Below, one piece after another: positions 13,825 through 13,958 of a DNA stretch of 13,958 nt. The DNA lies in contig JABUSF010000006.1 in NCBI GenBank assembly GCA_021443945.1, forward strand, positions 218,360-232,317, in the 5' to 3' direction. Source of the DNA: Ileibacterium sp. GTDB lineage: Bacteria > Bacillota_I > Bacilli_A > Erysipelotrichales > Erysipelotrichaceae. Made by a program: the position numbers and the translations under genes. Position 1 is the first letter of the stretch; each line of letters starts with the position of its first letter. The notes below the pieces were generated by a model, which was not told the origin of the DNA, searched no databases, and was given only the letters and a program-made list of their open reading frames with translations.

Positions 13825-13958
13825 ATGAAGCTTTCCACCATAGGAACAAGTATGATCACTCAGCTGATGCTCGATCATTCCAAAGAGATCGATGGCATTG
13901 AACGGATTGCCAGCTATTCCAGAAGTCTGGAAAAAGCCCAGGACTTCGCCAATAAGTA
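13825..13958 (+). CDS. Gfo/Idh/MocA-family oxidoreductase, N-terminal fragment at window edge
   Basis: Only the first 44 codons are visible: MKLSTIGTSMITQLMLDHSK, then a segment ending YSRSLEKAQDFANK. The Rossmann start (TIGTSMIT, in place of GxGxxG) and the AxYSRSxExAxxFA segment are typical of NAD(P)-dependent Gfo/Idh/MocA oxidoreductases. The substrate cannot be predicted from this fragment. The ATG is five bases after the kinase stop, with AAAGGA spanning the end of the kinase gene, so it is probably the last visible gene of the same operon. Confidence 0.78.
   Translation, partial: MKLSTIGTSMITQLMLDHSKEIDGIERIASYSRSLEKAQDFANK

Noticed and set aside
1..13958. Mobile elements, CRISPR arrays, tRNA or rRNA genes
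   Set aside because: No transposase motifs, regularly spaced repeats or tRNA-like cloverleaf sequences were seen. The region reads as stable core chromosome.

Overview
The window is gene-dense, moderately AT-rich bacterial chromosome whose content points to a low-GC Gram-positive (Bacillota). The evidence is an L-box lysine riboswitch, the acetylase branch of diaminopimelate (DAP)/lysine synthesis, a cdaA-cdaR-glmM cluster, a TTG start on glmM and short overlapping operon genes. A relative of the Erysipelotrichia would fit, but that is inference. No mobile element, CRISPR array, tRNA or rRNA was seen.

Left part, minus strand (1-4568): one lysine operon read right to left, lysA-dapF-dapA-dapB-dapH, with dapH cut by the window edge. 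The genes overlap or nearly touch. Their control region is unusually readable: a sigma-A type promoter (4540-4568), a lysine riboswitch aptamer (about 4370-4536) and an intrinsic terminator (4329-4352) directly before the lysA ribosome binding site. High lysine should stop transcription before lysA.

Middle, plus strand (4569-7626): the divergent intergenic region holds several dyad-symmetric elements. Then comes a secreted lipoprotein esterase with an N-terminal Ig-like region and its own terminator. A 300-base stretch without a convincing gene follows, and then an M20 amidohydrolase. The amidohydrolase resembles the N-acetyl-DAP deacetylase of the acetylase pathway, so it may supply a step that the operon visible here lacks.

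Right part, plus strand (7627-13958): a probable seven-gene operon comprising a Cof-type HAD phosphatase, cdaA (c-di-AMP synthase), cdaR (its membrane regulator), glmM (phosphoglucosamine mutase), an OmpR-type response regulator, a membrane histidine kinase with a Lys/Glu-rich tail, and the start of a Gfo/Idh/MocA oxidoreductase. DAP synthesis and GlmM both feed peptidoglycan precursors, and c-di-AMP links turgor and wall homeostasis. Much of the window is therefore cell-wall supply and its control. No wholly new system is evident. The most unusual points are the two-component system attached to the c-di-AMP/GlmM cluster, the kinase tail, the structured leader of the amidohydrolase and the altered substrate-pocket motif in DapF.
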